Assembly (NCBI GenBank): GCA_019637585.1
Contig: JAHBVL010000002.1
Location: forward strand, 506,023-570,022
DNA: 64,000 bases
Origin: Thermomicrobiales bacterium
GTDB lineage: Bacteria; Chloroflexota; Chloroflexia; Thermomicrobiales; UBA6265
Direction of reading: 5' to 3'
Part shown: positions 16,805-25,585 of the stretch, piece after piece
Layout of the letters: each line of letters begins with the position of its first letter
Position numbering within the stretch: the stretch's first letter is position 1
Notes under the pieces: model-generated
Database searches by the model: none
What the model was told of the DNA's origin: nothing
Seen by the model: only the letters and a program-made list of their open reading frames with translations
Made by a program: the position numbers and the translations under genes

Positions 16805-17836
16805 TCAGGCTGTGCCCGGGACGCCTGCTTCGCAGACCAGCGCCAGCAGATCGGCGGTCCGGCAAGCGATTGCCCAGTCGGCATCGAACCAGCCACGCAC
16901 AGAAAGAAATGCGCGGCCGATCATGGCGATCTCGCCAGTTGCCAGCGTAACCGAATAGGCGTTGCCAGCGACGTCGCCGGAAACGAGCGACTCGCTGGTG
17001 AGACCGAGGAGCCCGTTGAACTGTTCGCTCTGGGCGGCGTCGGTGAAAGCGGCTACAGCATCGCTCAACTCGAACCGCCGTTCGGTTTCTGCCGAGAGCG
17101 TGATCCAGCCGGTCGCCGCCACCGGGGCATGAACCACCGATCCGAACAGCTTCGAGCCCAGGATGGGCTCGATCTCGCCAAGCTCGACCGAGGATCGATC
17201 GTTCAGGTCGGGAATGAGATTCCAGGCAGACCGGCCGGCCAGATTTCCACTTCCCATACTGTCCATGGGCGCCTGGCCGGACGCCAGCGGATGGACCACG
17301 GTATACGCGCCCCTGGCGATGGCGAAGTTGGTCTGGATGATGCTGGCTGGCAGTGCGACCGCATTCAACAGGGCGCTGCCGGTTCCAACGACGTGGTGCA
17401 CATCGGGATCGTACGAGCCGTCATTCAGTCCAAAGAGGACGGTCTTGCCGTCCGGGCCGGGCGATCCGGCCACGACGACTTTCTTCGCTCCATGCTCACG
17501 ATGAGCCGTCACCCGGTCCGCAAGATCGGTATGCCCGCCATCGACAACGACGATATCGACGCCTCGCTTCTCCCAATCGACCGTTCCATCGGGCGCCGGC
17601 GCCATCACCTGGATCGACCGCTCGCCGAGCCGGATGGTGTCGCCGTCCAGCTCGACAGTCTGGGGCAGACGTCCGTAGACGGAGTCGCGCTGCAGGCGTC
17701 GCTGCACGGTCTCGGCCCCGGCCGCTTCATTGATCTGAACGATCTCGAACAGATCGGAAAATCCGCCGGCGGAAGCCGCAACGACGATCTGACGGCCAAC
17801 TCCAGCAAGGCCATCAATGGCAACACGTAAAGGCAC
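16805..17836 (-). CDS. GAPDH-family protein lacking the catalytic cysteine (predicted pseudoenzyme)
   Basis: The 343 residues align with type I glyceraldehyde-3-phosphate dehydrogenase along most of their length: a glycine-rich start (AIDGLAGVGRQ for GINGFGRIGR), RDSVYGR, RGVDIVVVDGG, HGAKKVVV, then SYDPDVHHVV. The universal SCTTNC active site reads SALLNA, so the nucleophile is Ala155. The partner His is kept (H182 in TVVHPL), the nicotinamide Asn becomes Ala319 in GWFDADW, and the phosphate-binding Arg region is altered. The frame is intact, so this is not decay. It occupies the gap slot of a gap-pgk-tpiA cluster right after yvcK. It is probably regulatory or structural; a shifted chemistry cannot be excluded. 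Confidence 0.8.
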   Translation of the reverse strand: MPLRVAIDGLAGVGRQIVVAASAGGFSDLFEIVQINEAAGAETVQRRLQRDSVYGRLPQTVELDGDTIRLGERSIQVMAPAPDGTVDWEKRGVDIVVVDGGHTDLADRVTAHREHGAKKVVVAGSPGPDGKTVLFGLNDGSYDPDVHHVVGTGSALLNAVALPASIIQTNFAIARGAYTVVHPLASGQAPMDSMGSGNLAGRSAWNLIPDLNDRSSVELGEIEPILGSKLFGSVVHAPVAATGWITLSAETERRFELSDAVAAFTDAAQSEQFNGLLGLTSESLVSGDVAGNAYSVTLATGEIAMIGRAFLSVRGWFDADWAIACRTADLLALVCEAGVPGTA

Positions 17837-17883
17837 GCTCTCTACTCCCGGGAATCAGGCACGCTTTCGATCGAGTGCCGAGG

Positions 17884-19239
17884 TTAGCTGATGGTCGACC
17901 GTTCTGGAATCTGCGCTGTGGGCACACGGGGAGCGACACGTGGTCGCCTGGCCAGGTCCATCAGCACAGCGGTGAGTTTCGCGGGGTCATGGCGAAGCGG
18001 GTTGGCGTCGCTGATAACGTCCATCGAGACAAGGGATGTGGGAAGCTCCACTGGCCGGCCGCCGTCGTCGAACACCGCCTCGACATTCAGCTCGGGCCGG
18101 ATAACCGCGGCGGAAGCACGGTTGTCATTGACCACCGCGAAGTCCAGCAGTCCTTCACCCAGATAGTCCTGCACCACCCTCACATGATCGGCGGCGGTGA
18201 AGTGATCGGTTTCACCCTGCTGCGTGGCGACGTTGCAGACATAGGCCGTGGTGCCGCGCGACCAGCGGATCGCATCGAGGATGCCATTGACCAGCAGATT
18301 CGGGACAACACTGGTGTAGAGACTGCCGGGACCGAGCACGATCAGATCGGCATTGACGATCGCCTCGAGTGCCGGGGCATAGGCTTCCGGCTGCCCGTCG
18401 TCGAAATAGACTTCGGTAATTGGCGCCCCGTAGCTCGAGATGTTCGACTCGCCGCACTTTTCGGTGCCATCGGAAAAGCGGGCACAGAGTGTCACATTGT
18501 CCAGCGTCGACGGCAGAACCCGGCCCCGGATATTCACGACCCGGCCAAACTCGAGCACTGCCTGCTCGAAGCTCCCGGTCGTCTGCGTCAGTGCGGTGAT
18601 GAAGAGATTGCCCAGTGAGTGCCCCTTGAGATCGGAACCGTCTTTCTCGAAGCGGTACTGGAAGAGCTGATTGACGAGCAATTCGTCGTCCGCCAGCGCC
18701 AGAATGCAGTTGCGGATGTCGCCCGGCGCCGGCATGTCGTACTCGCGGCGAATACGGCCCGTGCTGCCCCCATCGTCCGCCACCGTCACGATCGCCGTCA
18801 GACTGATGTTCTCGTGCTTGAGACCCCGCAACAGGCTGGACAGGCCGGTGCCGCCGCCAATAGCCACAACGTTGAGCTCGGGCCGGGTCGGACCGAATCG
18901 GTGCTCGGCCACGATCTGGGCCAGCGGCTGCCTTACGGTCATCAGTGACATCAATGGCCCCAGCACCGCCTCGCTGAGGCGCATCAAACCGACCGCCAGG
19001 GCGACGAGTCCAAAGCCGATCAGCAGGAGTTCTCTGTATGGGTGTGGGATGAATTGGAGGGTGAGTGTCCGGACAATGCCGGAGGTTTCCTGAAGTGAAG
19101 AGTAAAAGTTTCTATAGGCCCAGGTCAGCCCCATGGCCAGACCGAGACTTATGACCACAACGCTGGACATGATCAGGATGATCCAGCGCTTGATGAGCAT
19201 GCCCGGCCGCAGCCAGGTTCGCCAGCTTCGTAGCTCCAT
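17884..19239 (-). CDS. yvcK: YvcK/CofD-family gluconeogenesis factor with N-terminal membrane anchor
   Basis: 451 residues. Residues about 15-40 and 70-90 are transmembrane helices, not present in the Bacillus protein. From about residue 122 the Rossmann-like YvcK domain begins: VVAIGGGTGLSSLLRGLK, TAIVTVADDGGSTGRIR, PAPGDIRNCILALAD, then LGPGSLYTSVVPNLLV. YvcK binds UDP-sugars, is needed for growth on gluconeogenic carbon sources and affects wall synthesis. It is the first gene of the minus-strand run gap-like, pgk, tpiA, secG. A TATACT-like -10 box lies in the 334-base gap before nusA. Confidence 0.9.
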   Translation of the reverse strand: MELRSWRTWLRPGMLIKRWIILIMSSVVVISLGLAMGLTWAYRNFYSSLQETSGIVRTLTLQFIPHPYRELLLIGFGLVALAVGLMRLSEAVLGPLMSLMTVRQPLAQIVAEHRFGPTRPELNVVAIGGGTGLSSLLRGLKHENISLTAIVTVADDGGSTGRIRREYDMPAPGDIRNCILALADDELLVNQLFQYRFEKDGSDLKGHSLGNLFITALTQTTGSFEQAVLEFGRVVNIRGRVLPSTLDNVTLCARFSDGTEKCGESNISSYGAPITEVYFDDGQPEAYAPALEAIVNADLIVLGPGSLYTSVVPNLLVNGILDAIRWSRGTTAYVCNVATQQGETDHFTAADHVRVVQDYLGEGLLDFAVVNDNRASAAVIRPELNVEAVFDDGGRPVELPTSLVSMDVISDANPLRHDPAKLTAVLMDLARRPRVAPRVPTAQIPERSTIS

Positions 19240-19402
19240 CTCCCCCTCGAGTCGTTCCGCTGACGGCGACGCTGAGTCTCACGAAGGAACGGGCCAAGTA
19301 TACACCCGGCTCGCTGCCACCATCCGCGTTGAAACCAGCCGCAGCCAACGGCCGGGAAGGCGAAATCCTTCAGTCTCCACAACGCCTGAGGAGGGTAAAA
19401 CG

Positions 19403-19432
19403 TTGCTCGAATCCCTCAGGTTCCGATATAAT
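19403..19432 (+). promoter_or_regulatory. Predicted promoter of the nusA operon
   Basis: TTGCTC at 19403-19408 and a perfect TATAAT at 19427-19432, 18 bases apart, about 140 bases upstream of nusA. The gap 19240-19573 (334 bases) contains no gene; besides this promoter it holds the leader hairpin listed next and presumably the yvcK promoter on the other strand. Confidence 0.65.
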
Positions 19433-19459
19433 ACCTCTCAGCGTAACCGGGGAGCAGGT

Positions 19460-19482
19460 AACGTGGGTCATCGGCCCACGTT
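19460..19482 (+). promoter_or_regulatory. Leader hairpin ahead of nusA (attenuator-like)
   Basis: 8-bp stem AACGTGGG / CCCACGTT with 7-base loop, followed by CTTTATT. It starts about 20 bases after the expected transcription start. Leaders of rimP-nusA operons in other bacteria often carry such a hairpin, and NusA is known to control its own operon by termination. An attenuator role is inferred from shape and place. Confidence 0.5.
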
Positions 19483-19573
19483 CTTTATTGTCCATTACTC
19501 CCTCTCCGCTTCGACTCGGTCCCCTGAATCCACCCAATTCGAAGCGGCAGAACCCGAGTAGGAGGTTCTCGGG

Positions 19574-20896
19574 ATGAAAAGTGACTTCTATACAGCAATT
19601 GCGCAAATCGCCGCCGAGCGCGGTATTCCGAAAGAAGCTGTTCTTTCCTCGGTTGAGCATGCCCTGAAGACGGTTTACAAGAAGATGACCGGCTCGGAAG
19701 AGGAAGTCGATGTGATCATCGACACCAACACCGGGCTGATGCATGTCTTCGTCAACAAGCAGGTTGTCCGCGAGGTCGAGGATCCATTGACCCAGATCTC
19801 GGTCGAGGAAGCGCGCACCTATTCGGCGAGCGCCGCCGCCGGCGACCAGATCCGCATCGAGCGAACGCCGGACAACTTCGGCCGCATTGCCGCGCAAACG
19901 GCAAAGCAGGTCGTGCTGCAGCGTATTCGCGATTACGAGCGGGACACCGTCTACGAGGAGTTCGCGGACCGGCAGGGCGAGCTGATCAACGGCATCGTCC
20001 AAAGGGCGGACAATCGCGCTGTGATCGTCGAGTTGGGCAAAGCCGAAGCGGTGATGCCGGCCCGGGAGCAGGTCCCCTCAGAACGGTACCGGCCGGGACA
20101 GCGATTGAAGGTCTACCTTCTGGAAGTGAACAACGAAACGAAGGGCCCGCAGCTGATCGTGTCGCGGTCTCATCCGCATCTGATCAAGCGGCTGTTCGAA
20201 ATCGAAGTGCCGGAGATCTACAGCGGCGCCGTCGAAATCGTCGAGGTCGCCCGCGAACCGGGTCTTCGTTCGAAGGTCGCGGTCGCGGCACGCCAGGAAA
20301 AGGTCGATCCGGTTGGTTCCTGCGTGGGAGTTCGGGGTGTTCGCATCCAGAACATCGTCAACGAGCTTTACGGCGAGAAGATCGATGTCATCGAATGGTC
20401 GCCCGACACCGCCAGCTTCATCGCCAACGCGCTGAGCCCGGCCAAACCGTCCAGCGTGACGCTGAACGAAGCAGAGAAGGTCGCCACCGTTGTGGTGCCG
20501 ACCGATCAGATGTCGCTGGCCATTGGCAAGGAAGGGCAGAACGCCCGTTTGACCTACAAACTCACCGGCTGGCGGATCGACATCAAGGACCCCGAATCGC
20601 TGCGCGAAGAGGGTCTGGAGATGCTCCGCAATGCCCAGGTCAGCTTCGAGGCTCCGCCTGAGGAGTTCGCCTGGCATGGCCGGCAACCGCGGCTGGTTCG
20701 CAGCGACGGGATGATCACGATCCGGGACCGGGAGTTCGGACCGCTCGAGCCGTCGCTGGTCGGTATGAGCGTGGACGTGGAAATCCGGGGCGATGCCCTG
20801 GAGGTCTACTACAACCGCGATCTCCGAGCCAGATTCGATGTGGAAAGCGGCGATATCCTGCCGCTGGATGATTTCGCCAGCCTGGCCGAAAGCTAG
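19574..20896 (+). CDS. nusA: Transcription termination/antitermination factor NusA
   Basis: RNA polymerase-associated pausing and termination factor. 440 residues: N-terminal polymerase-binding domain (1-130), S1 domain (about 135-200, GIVQRADNRAVIVELGKAEAV), then KH1 and KH2 (DPVGSCVGVRGVRIQNIVNEL and MSLAIGKEGQNARLT). An additional tail of about 75 residues follows. GTAGGAGG-like ribosome site (AGGAGG at 19561-19566) precedes the ATG. First gene of the translation-factor operon; the usual rimP gene ahead of it is missing. Confidence 0.97.
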   Translation: MKSDFYTAIAQIAAERGIPKEAVLSSVEHALKTVYKKMTGSEEEVDVIIDTNTGLMHVFVNKQVVREVEDPLTQISVEEARTYSASAAAGDQIRIERTPDNFGRIAAQTAKQVVLQRIRDYERDTVYEEFADRQGELINGIVQRADNRAVIVELGKAEAVMPAREQVPSERYRPGQRLKVYLLEVNNETKGPQLIVSRSHPHLIKRLFEIEVPEIYSGAVEIVEVAREPGLRSKVAVAARQEKVDPVGSCVGVRGVRIQNIVNELYGEKIDVIEWSPDTASFIANALSPAKPSSVTLNEAEKVATVVVPTDQMSLAIGKEGQNARLTYKLTGWRIDIKDPESLREEGLEMLRNAQVSFEAPPEEFAWHGRQPRLVRSDGMITIRDREFGPLEPSLVGMSVDVEIRGDALEVYYNRDLRARFDVESGDILPLDDFASLAES

Positions 20897-20918
20897 GCGA
20901 GAACGGAGAAGCAGCTGC

Positions 20919-21287
20919 ATGGCAGAACCAGCTGCTTCCTCCAGTGCCAAACCACGGGGGAAGCGCAAGGGACCGCGACCGAAGCACACGCCCCAGCGCA
21001 CCTGCATCGCCTGCCGGGACAAAACGGCGAAGCGGACGCTGATCCGGATCGTCCGAACCCCGGAAGGAGATGTACAGGTCGACCCCACAGGCCGGGCCAA
21101 CGGTCGTGGCGCGTACCTCTGTGACGATCCGGCCTGCTGGCAGCGGGCGCTGAAGTCGACCGCCCTCGAGCATGCGCTCAAGGTGACCCTCGATGCCGGC
21201 GCCAAAGAGCGATTGCGCGATTTCGCCAATCAGAACCTTTCTGTTCCGGGCGATGACGCTCAATCCGAAGGAGTAACAACTACATGA
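20919..21287 (+). CDS. ylxR: YlxR-family RNA-binding protein (RnpM-like)
   Basis: 122 residues. Central domain PQRTCIACRDKTAKRTLIRIVR, then GRANGRGAYLCDDPACW, matches DUF448/YlxR, including the conserved GRGAYLC turn and the two cysteine pairs. In Bacillus and Clostridioides the homologue binds RNase P RNA. The basic N-terminal 25 residues fit RNA binding. ATG at 20919 has GGAG 11 bases ahead; the stop overlaps the infB start by ATGA. Standard nusA-ylxR-infB order. Confidence 0.92.
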   Translation: MAEPAASSSAKPRGKRKGPRPKHTPQRTCIACRDKTAKRTLIRIVRTPEGDVQVDPTGRANGRGAYLCDDPACWQRALKSTALEHALKVTLDAGAKERLRDFANQNLSVPGDDAQSEGVTTT

Positions 21288-23182
21288 CTGATACCTATGG
21301 AGGTCCGCGGACCGGGCGGCGACCCGGGGGAGCACGCAAAGGGAAGGGCAAAGGCCAGCGAACGGGAGGATCGCGCGTCGTCGCTGTGCGCCGCTCGGCT
21401 CCAGTCGTCCGCGAACCAGTAGCCCTCCCCCCAGTCCTCACCGTCGCCGAGCTCGCCGAAAAAATCGAAGCAACCCCAATCGAAGTCATCAAGGAATTGA
21501 TGGGCATGGGGATCATGGCGTCGATCAACGTGCAGATTGACTACGCCACCGCGGCACGCGTTGCGGAAAACCTTGGCTGGGAAACGCTGGAGGATGTTCC
21601 GGAAGCGGTTCAGGCCGCCGCTGCCGATTTCGAGAGCCGCCGGCAAGAGGGGCAGACCGATCCCGACGCCGTTTCCCGTGCTCCGGTTGTGACCATCATG
21701 GGTCACGTCGACCACGGCAAGACGAAACTGCTCGACGCGATCCGCCAGACCAAAGTAGCGGAGGGTGAAGCCGGCGGCATCACCCAGCATATCGGCGCAT
21801 ACCAAATCGAAACGCAGGGACGGAAGATCACCTTCCTCGATACCCCGGGACACGAAGCATTCACCGCGATGCGAGCCCGAGGGGCGCAGGCGACCGATGT
21901 GGCCGTGCTCGTGGTGGCGGCGGATGACGGCGTCATGCCGACCACCCGCGAAGCGGTTGCCCATATTCGTTCGGCGAATGTGCCGATTATTGTGGCCATC
22001 AACAAGATCGACCTTCCTACGGCGAATCCCGACCTTGTCAAGCAGCAATTGTCTGAACTGAATGTCATTCCCGAGGACTGGGGCGGCGACGTGCCCTTCG
22101 TCGAGGTCTCGGCGCTCCAGCGCATGGGCCTGGAAGACCTCCTCGAAGTCGCGCTCCTGGTCGCCGACGTCCACGAGCTGAAAGCGAATCCGCACAAGCT
22201 GGCCAGCGGCGTGGTCATCGAAGCGAAGGTCGACCGGAGCCGCGGTCCGGTGGCAACGTTGCTCGTCCAGAGCGGCACGCTGAATGTCCGCGACATCGTT
22301 GTCGCCGGCGCCACCATGGGTCGCGTCAAAGCGATGTTCGACGACCGGGGCCGGCGTGTGCGCCGGGCCGAGCCGAGCATGCCGGTGGAGATTCTCGGTC
22401 TGCTCGAGCTCCCTCAGGCCGGAGACACCTTCCAGGTGATCGAGGATGAGCGGGCGGCCAAGCAGATCGTCGAACAGCGCCAGGCCCAGAAGCGGGCCGA
22501 GTCGCTCACTGGCGAGCGGGGCATCAAGCTCACCGAGCTCTACAACCAGGTCCGCACCGGCCAAACCGCCGAGCTGCGGGTCATCGTCAAAGCCGACGTG
22601 CAGGGTTCGCTGGAAGCCATCCAGGCCGCGCTGCTGAAGCTCAACGACTCCAGCGATGAGGTCAAGCTGAGCATTCCCTATGCCGGCACAGGCGCTATTT
22701 CCGAATCGGACGTTAGCCTGGCGGTCACCACGCGCAGCATCATCATCGGATTCAATGTCCGCCCCGACGTCGCGGCCAAGCGAGCGACCGACGCAGCGGG
22801 AGTCGATATCCGGTACTACACTGTCATCTATAACCTGATCGACGAGGTCAAGGCGGCCATGCAGGGCATGCTGGCGCCGGTCTTCGAAGATGTGACCGAT
22901 GGCTATGCAGAAGTTCGGGATACATTCCGGCTTCCTTCCGGCGATGTCGTTGCCGGACTCTACGTGCTCGACGGCAAAATCACCCGCAACTCGCGGGCCC
23001 GCGTTTTGCGCGACGGCACGGTCATCCATGAAGGCGGAATCCGATCGCTCCGCCGCTTCAAGGACGATGTCCGGGAAGTGGCCCAGGGATACGAATGCGG
23101 ACTTGGTCTCGACAGCTTCAACGACCTCCGCGTATCCGATCAGCTCGAGTTCTTCCATCGCGAAGAAGTGGCTCGAAACTAA
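21284..23182 (+). CDS. infB: Translation initiation factor IF-2
   Basis: GTPase that brings fMet-tRNA to the 30S subunit. 632 residues, a short form with a brief basic Gly/Arg-rich N-terminus (1-40). The IF2N domain (about 50-95) is followed by the G domain: GHVDHGKT (140-147), DTPGHEAF and NKIDLP. Then domain II ([21 protein letters not shown]) and the C-terminal tRNA-binding domains follow. AAGGAG at 21268-21273 is the ribosome site. Confidence 0.98.
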   Translation: MTDTYGGPRTGRRPGGARKGKGKGQRTGGSRVVAVRRSAPVVREPVALPPVLTVAELAEKIEATPIEVIKELMGMGIMASINVQIDYATAARVAENLGWETLEDVPEAVQAAAADFESRRQEGQTDPDAVSRAPVVTIMGHVDHGKTKLLDAIRQTKVAEGEAGGITQHIGAYQIETQGRKITFLDTPGHEAFTAMRARGAQATDVAVLVVAADDGVMPTTREAVAHIRSANVPIIVAINKIDLPTANPDLVKQQLSELNVIPEDWGGDVPFVEVSALQRMGLEDLLEVALLVADVHELKANPHKLASGVVIEAKVDRSRGPVATLLVQSGTLNVRDIVVAGATMGRVKAMFDDRGRRVRRAEPSMPVEILGLLELPQAGDTFQVIEDERAAKQIVEQRQAQKRAESLTGERGIKLTELYNQVRTGQTAELRVIVKADVQGSLEAIQAALLKLNDSSDEVKLSIPYAGTGAISESDVSLAVTTRSIIIGFNVRPDVAAKRATDAAGVDIRYYTVIYNLIDEVKAAMQGMLAPVFEDVTDGYAEVRDTFRLPSGDVVAGLYVLDGKITRNSRARVLRDGTVIHEGGIRSLRRFKDDVREVAQGYECGLGLDSFNDLRVSDQLEFFHREEVARN

Positions 23183-23189
23183 AGGCAGC

Positions 23190-23218
23190 ATGCCGGTCAG
23201 CATCTGGCTGACCGGCAT
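23190..23218 (+). terminator. Hairpin between infB and rbfA
   Basis: 12-bp perfect stem ATGCCGGTCAGC / GCTGACCGGCAT with a 5-base loop, starting 7 bases after the infB stop. No T tract follows, so it is more likely a processing or stability element, or a partial terminator that lowers rbfA and later genes. Confidence 0.5.
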
Positions 23219-23253
23219 TCGCTTGCCCAGCGGGCCAGGGAAAGGAGCACTCG

Positions 23254-23625
23254 ATGAGCCGCCGCACACGTCAGGTCGGTGATCTGCTTCGCGAGGAACT
23301 CGACGACATCATCCGTCAGGAGGTCAAGGACCCCCGGGTTGCGTTCTTCACCATCACCCGGGTCGAGGTCAGCCCGGATATCCGGCAGGCGACAGCCTAT
23401 ATTTCGGTGTTGGGAACCGATGACGAGCGCCAGGGCACAATGGCCGCGCTCGAGTCGGCCTCCGGCTATATCCGCCACCACCTGAAACCCCGCCTCCGCA
23501 TGCGCCAGATTCCCGAGATTGCGTTCGTCGATGACCGGTCGATGGAGTACGCGCAGACGATTTCATCAGCAATCGAGGACCTGAAGCGCAGCGAGAACGG
23601 CAGCCGAGGCGGAGGTGCCCATTGA
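23254..23625 (+). CDS. rbfA: Ribosome-binding factor A
   Basis: 30S maturation factor. 123 residues with the single KH-like RbfA fold: RQVGDLLREELDDIIRQEVKDPR, then the ITRVEVSPDIRQATAYISVLG strand pair and SGYIRHHLKPRLRMRQIPEIAF; the C-terminus is Gly-rich. AAAGGAG precedes the ATG. Stop overlaps the next start (TGATG). Confidence 0.96.
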   Translation: MSRRTRQVGDLLREELDDIIRQEVKDPRVAFFTITRVEVSPDIRQATAYISVLGTDDERQGTMAALESASGYIRHHLKPRLRMRQIPEIAFVDDRSMEYAQTISSAIEDLKRSENGSRGGGAH

Positions 23626-24641
23626 TGGAACGCAAGGATTGGCACATCGATGACGACAACGCTCGCGCCTGCCTGGACCGGCTCCGCGAGTCGTCGATGA
23701 TTTGCATCCCCACCCATCAGAACATCGATGCCGACGGCTTCGGCACCGCACTGGCGCTCTATCACGCGCTTCGCCAGTTCAAGGTCAACTGCTTCGTGCT
23801 GGTGAGCGACGGGAAACTCCCCGACTCCTTGCGATTCCTGCCCGGGAGCAGTCAGGCGGTCATCTACGGCCAGGACGAACTGCCGGAGTACGATCTTCTC
23901 TGTATGGTCGACTGTTCCGATCGCCGCCGGCTGGGCGACTTCTACTCGGACGATCCGTCCCGCGTCGACAACATCACCACCCCCATCATCAACATCGATC
24001 ACCACATCACGAACGATCATTTCGGCGTCATTAATATCGTCGAACCGCGCGCCGCCGCGACGGCCGAGATCATGACCGTCCTGCTCGACCACTGGGGTGT
24101 CGAGAAATCGGTGACGATCGCCCAGTGTCTGCTGGCAGGCATTTACGGCGATACGCTGGGACTGCGAACCGAATCGACCACCTCTCGCACCATGCGCATG
24201 GCGGCCGATCTGGTCGATGCCGGCGCCAATCCCACCAGCATCACCGATGCGCTCTTCCGCCTCAAACCGGCTTCGACAGTCTGTCTCTGGAGACATGCTC
24301 TGGGAAATGTCGAATGGACCGGCGCGCTGATCTGGACGACGATCTCCCGGTCGATGCTGGAGGAATGCGGATCCGACCCCTCAGAAGCGGAAGGGATCGT
24401 GAACTTTCTCGCCGGCACGCATGGTTCCCGCGCGGCAGCGATCCTGCATGAAAACGAGCATGGCTGGAGAGTCTCGATGCGAAGCATGACTTCGGATGTC
24501 GACGTCGCCGCTATCGCCGCCGAGTTCGGTGGCGGCGGACATCCGCGAGCCGCCGGTTGTCAGGTCACCGATGGTGAGCAGGGCCGCAATCTCTTCCTGA
24601 CCACCGTTGCCGAGCGAATCGCGCGCCAGCAGGCCGTCTAG
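23625..24641 (+). CDS. nrnA: DHH-family phosphoesterase (NrnA/bifunctional oligoribonuclease-pAp phosphatase-like)
   Basis: 338 residues. DHH domain motifs: THQNIDADGFGTALAL (H31, D35, D37), MVDCSDRRRLGDF and NIDHH (D125-H127). The C-terminal DHHA1 domain ends with EFGGGGHPRAAGCQV. These proteins degrade nanoRNA or pAp with Mn2+. An rbfA-nrnA-truB order is common outside Proteobacteria. ATG 23625 overlaps the rbfA stop; GGAGG about 10 bases upstream. It could instead hydrolyse c-di-AMP products, which would connect it to the receptor at 4521, but this is speculation. Confidence 0.88.
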   Translation: MERKDWHIDDDNARACLDRLRESSMICIPTHQNIDADGFGTALALYHALRQFKVNCFVLVSDGKLPDSLRFLPGSSQAVIYGQDELPEYDLLCMVDCSDRRRLGDFYSDDPSRVDNITTPIINIDHHITNDHFGVINIVEPRAAATAEIMTVLLDHWGVEKSVTIAQCLLAGIYGDTLGLRTESTTSRTMRMAADLVDAGANPTSITDALFRLKPASTVCLWRHALGNVEWTGALIWTTISRSMLEECGSDPSEAEGIVNFLAGTHGSRAAAILHENEHGWRVSMRSMTSDVDVAAIAAEFGGGGHPRAAGCQVTDGEQGRNLFLTTVAERIARQQAV

Positions 24642-24643
24642 AT

Positions 24644-25579
24644 GTGGCACGGCCGGACAATCCCCGCTTTCATGGGTTCTTACCGATCGATAAACCCGCC
24701 GGTTTGACCAGTCACGACATCGTCGGCAGGGTGCGGCGGCTGACACGGCAGCGAACCGTCGGACATGCCGGCACCCTCGATCCCGCGGCAACGGGCGTGC
24801 TCACGGTCGCCCTGGGCATGGCCACCCGGGTGCTGCCATTTGCCGCTGACTCGTCCAAAACGTATCGAGCCGAGATCACCTTCGGTATCGAAACCGACAC
24901 GCTCGATGCCGATGGCGTTGTCGTGCGGCAAACCGATGCGGACGTCTCCCTGCCCGACATCGAGACTGTGCTGGCGAGCTGGATCGGCACTCAGGCCCAG
25001 ATCGCCCCGAAATACTCGGCGCTGCAGGTCGGCGGCCGGCGACTCTATGAGCTCGCCAGATCTGGCATCGAGTTCGAAGCACCGGTTCGTGAGGTCGAGT
25101 TCTTCGAGCTGACAGTGATCGGATTCGCACCACCCGTGCTCGCGCTGTGCGTCGACTGCGGATCGGGAACCTACATCCGGTCACTGGCCCGCGATCTTGG
25201 CGATGCGCTGGGCGTGGCCGCCTATCTCTCCGATCTGGTTCGATTGCGATCGGGAGCGTTCACGCTCGACGATTGCTGGACTCTCGATCAGCTTTCCGAG
25301 ATGCCACTGGAAGAAGTCTGGCCATCCATCGCCTATCATCCCGACGTGATGCTGACTCACCTGCCGGCAGCGATTCTTGATGAAACCGGTCTCGCCCGTT
25401 GGCGGCGCGGACAGCGAATCGAGTCGGCAGAGACCATGCCGGTTGGACTGATGCGCGTCTACACCACGTCGGGTGAGTGGATCGGCATCGGCGATATCGA
25501 ATCCGGATCAGAGCGGTCGATTCAGCCTCGCCGGGTCATCGAACCAGCAAGCGACGAGACATCCCTGGTCACGAGGTAA
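24644..25579 (+). CDS. truB: tRNA pseudouridine(55) synthase
   Basis: Makes pseudouridine 55 in the T loop. 311 residues: GFLPIDKPAGLTSHDIVGRVRR, then the catalytic GHAGTLDP with D46, KTYRAEITFG, PKYSALQVGGRRLYELAR, and GSGTYIRSLARDLG. The C-terminal PUA-like tail is present. GTG start at 24644, 2 bases after the preceding stop. Confidence 0.96.
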   Translation: MARPDNPRFHGFLPIDKPAGLTSHDIVGRVRRLTRQRTVGHAGTLDPAATGVLTVALGMATRVLPFAADSSKTYRAEITFGIETDTLDADGVVVRQTDADVSLPDIETVLASWIGTQAQIAPKYSALQVGGRRLYELARSGIEFEAPVREVEFFELTVIGFAPPVLALCVDCGSGTYIRSLARDLGDALGVAAYLSDLVRLRSGAFTLDDCWTLDQLSEMPLEEVWPSIAYHPDVMLTHLPAAILDETGLARWRRGQRIESAETMPVGLMRVYTTSGEWIGIGDIESGSERSIQPRRVIEPASDETSLVTR

Positions 25580-25585
25580 CGGGCA

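Noticed and set aside
16805-17836. Decayed gap pseudogene
   Set aside because: The frame is open over 343 codons with normal codon use and a plausible start; only specific active-site residues differ.
21260-23269. 669-codon open frame on the strand opposite infB
   Set aside because: It is fully antisense to a clear IF-2 gene; its low-complexity product has no domain. Long antisense frames are expected at this GC content.
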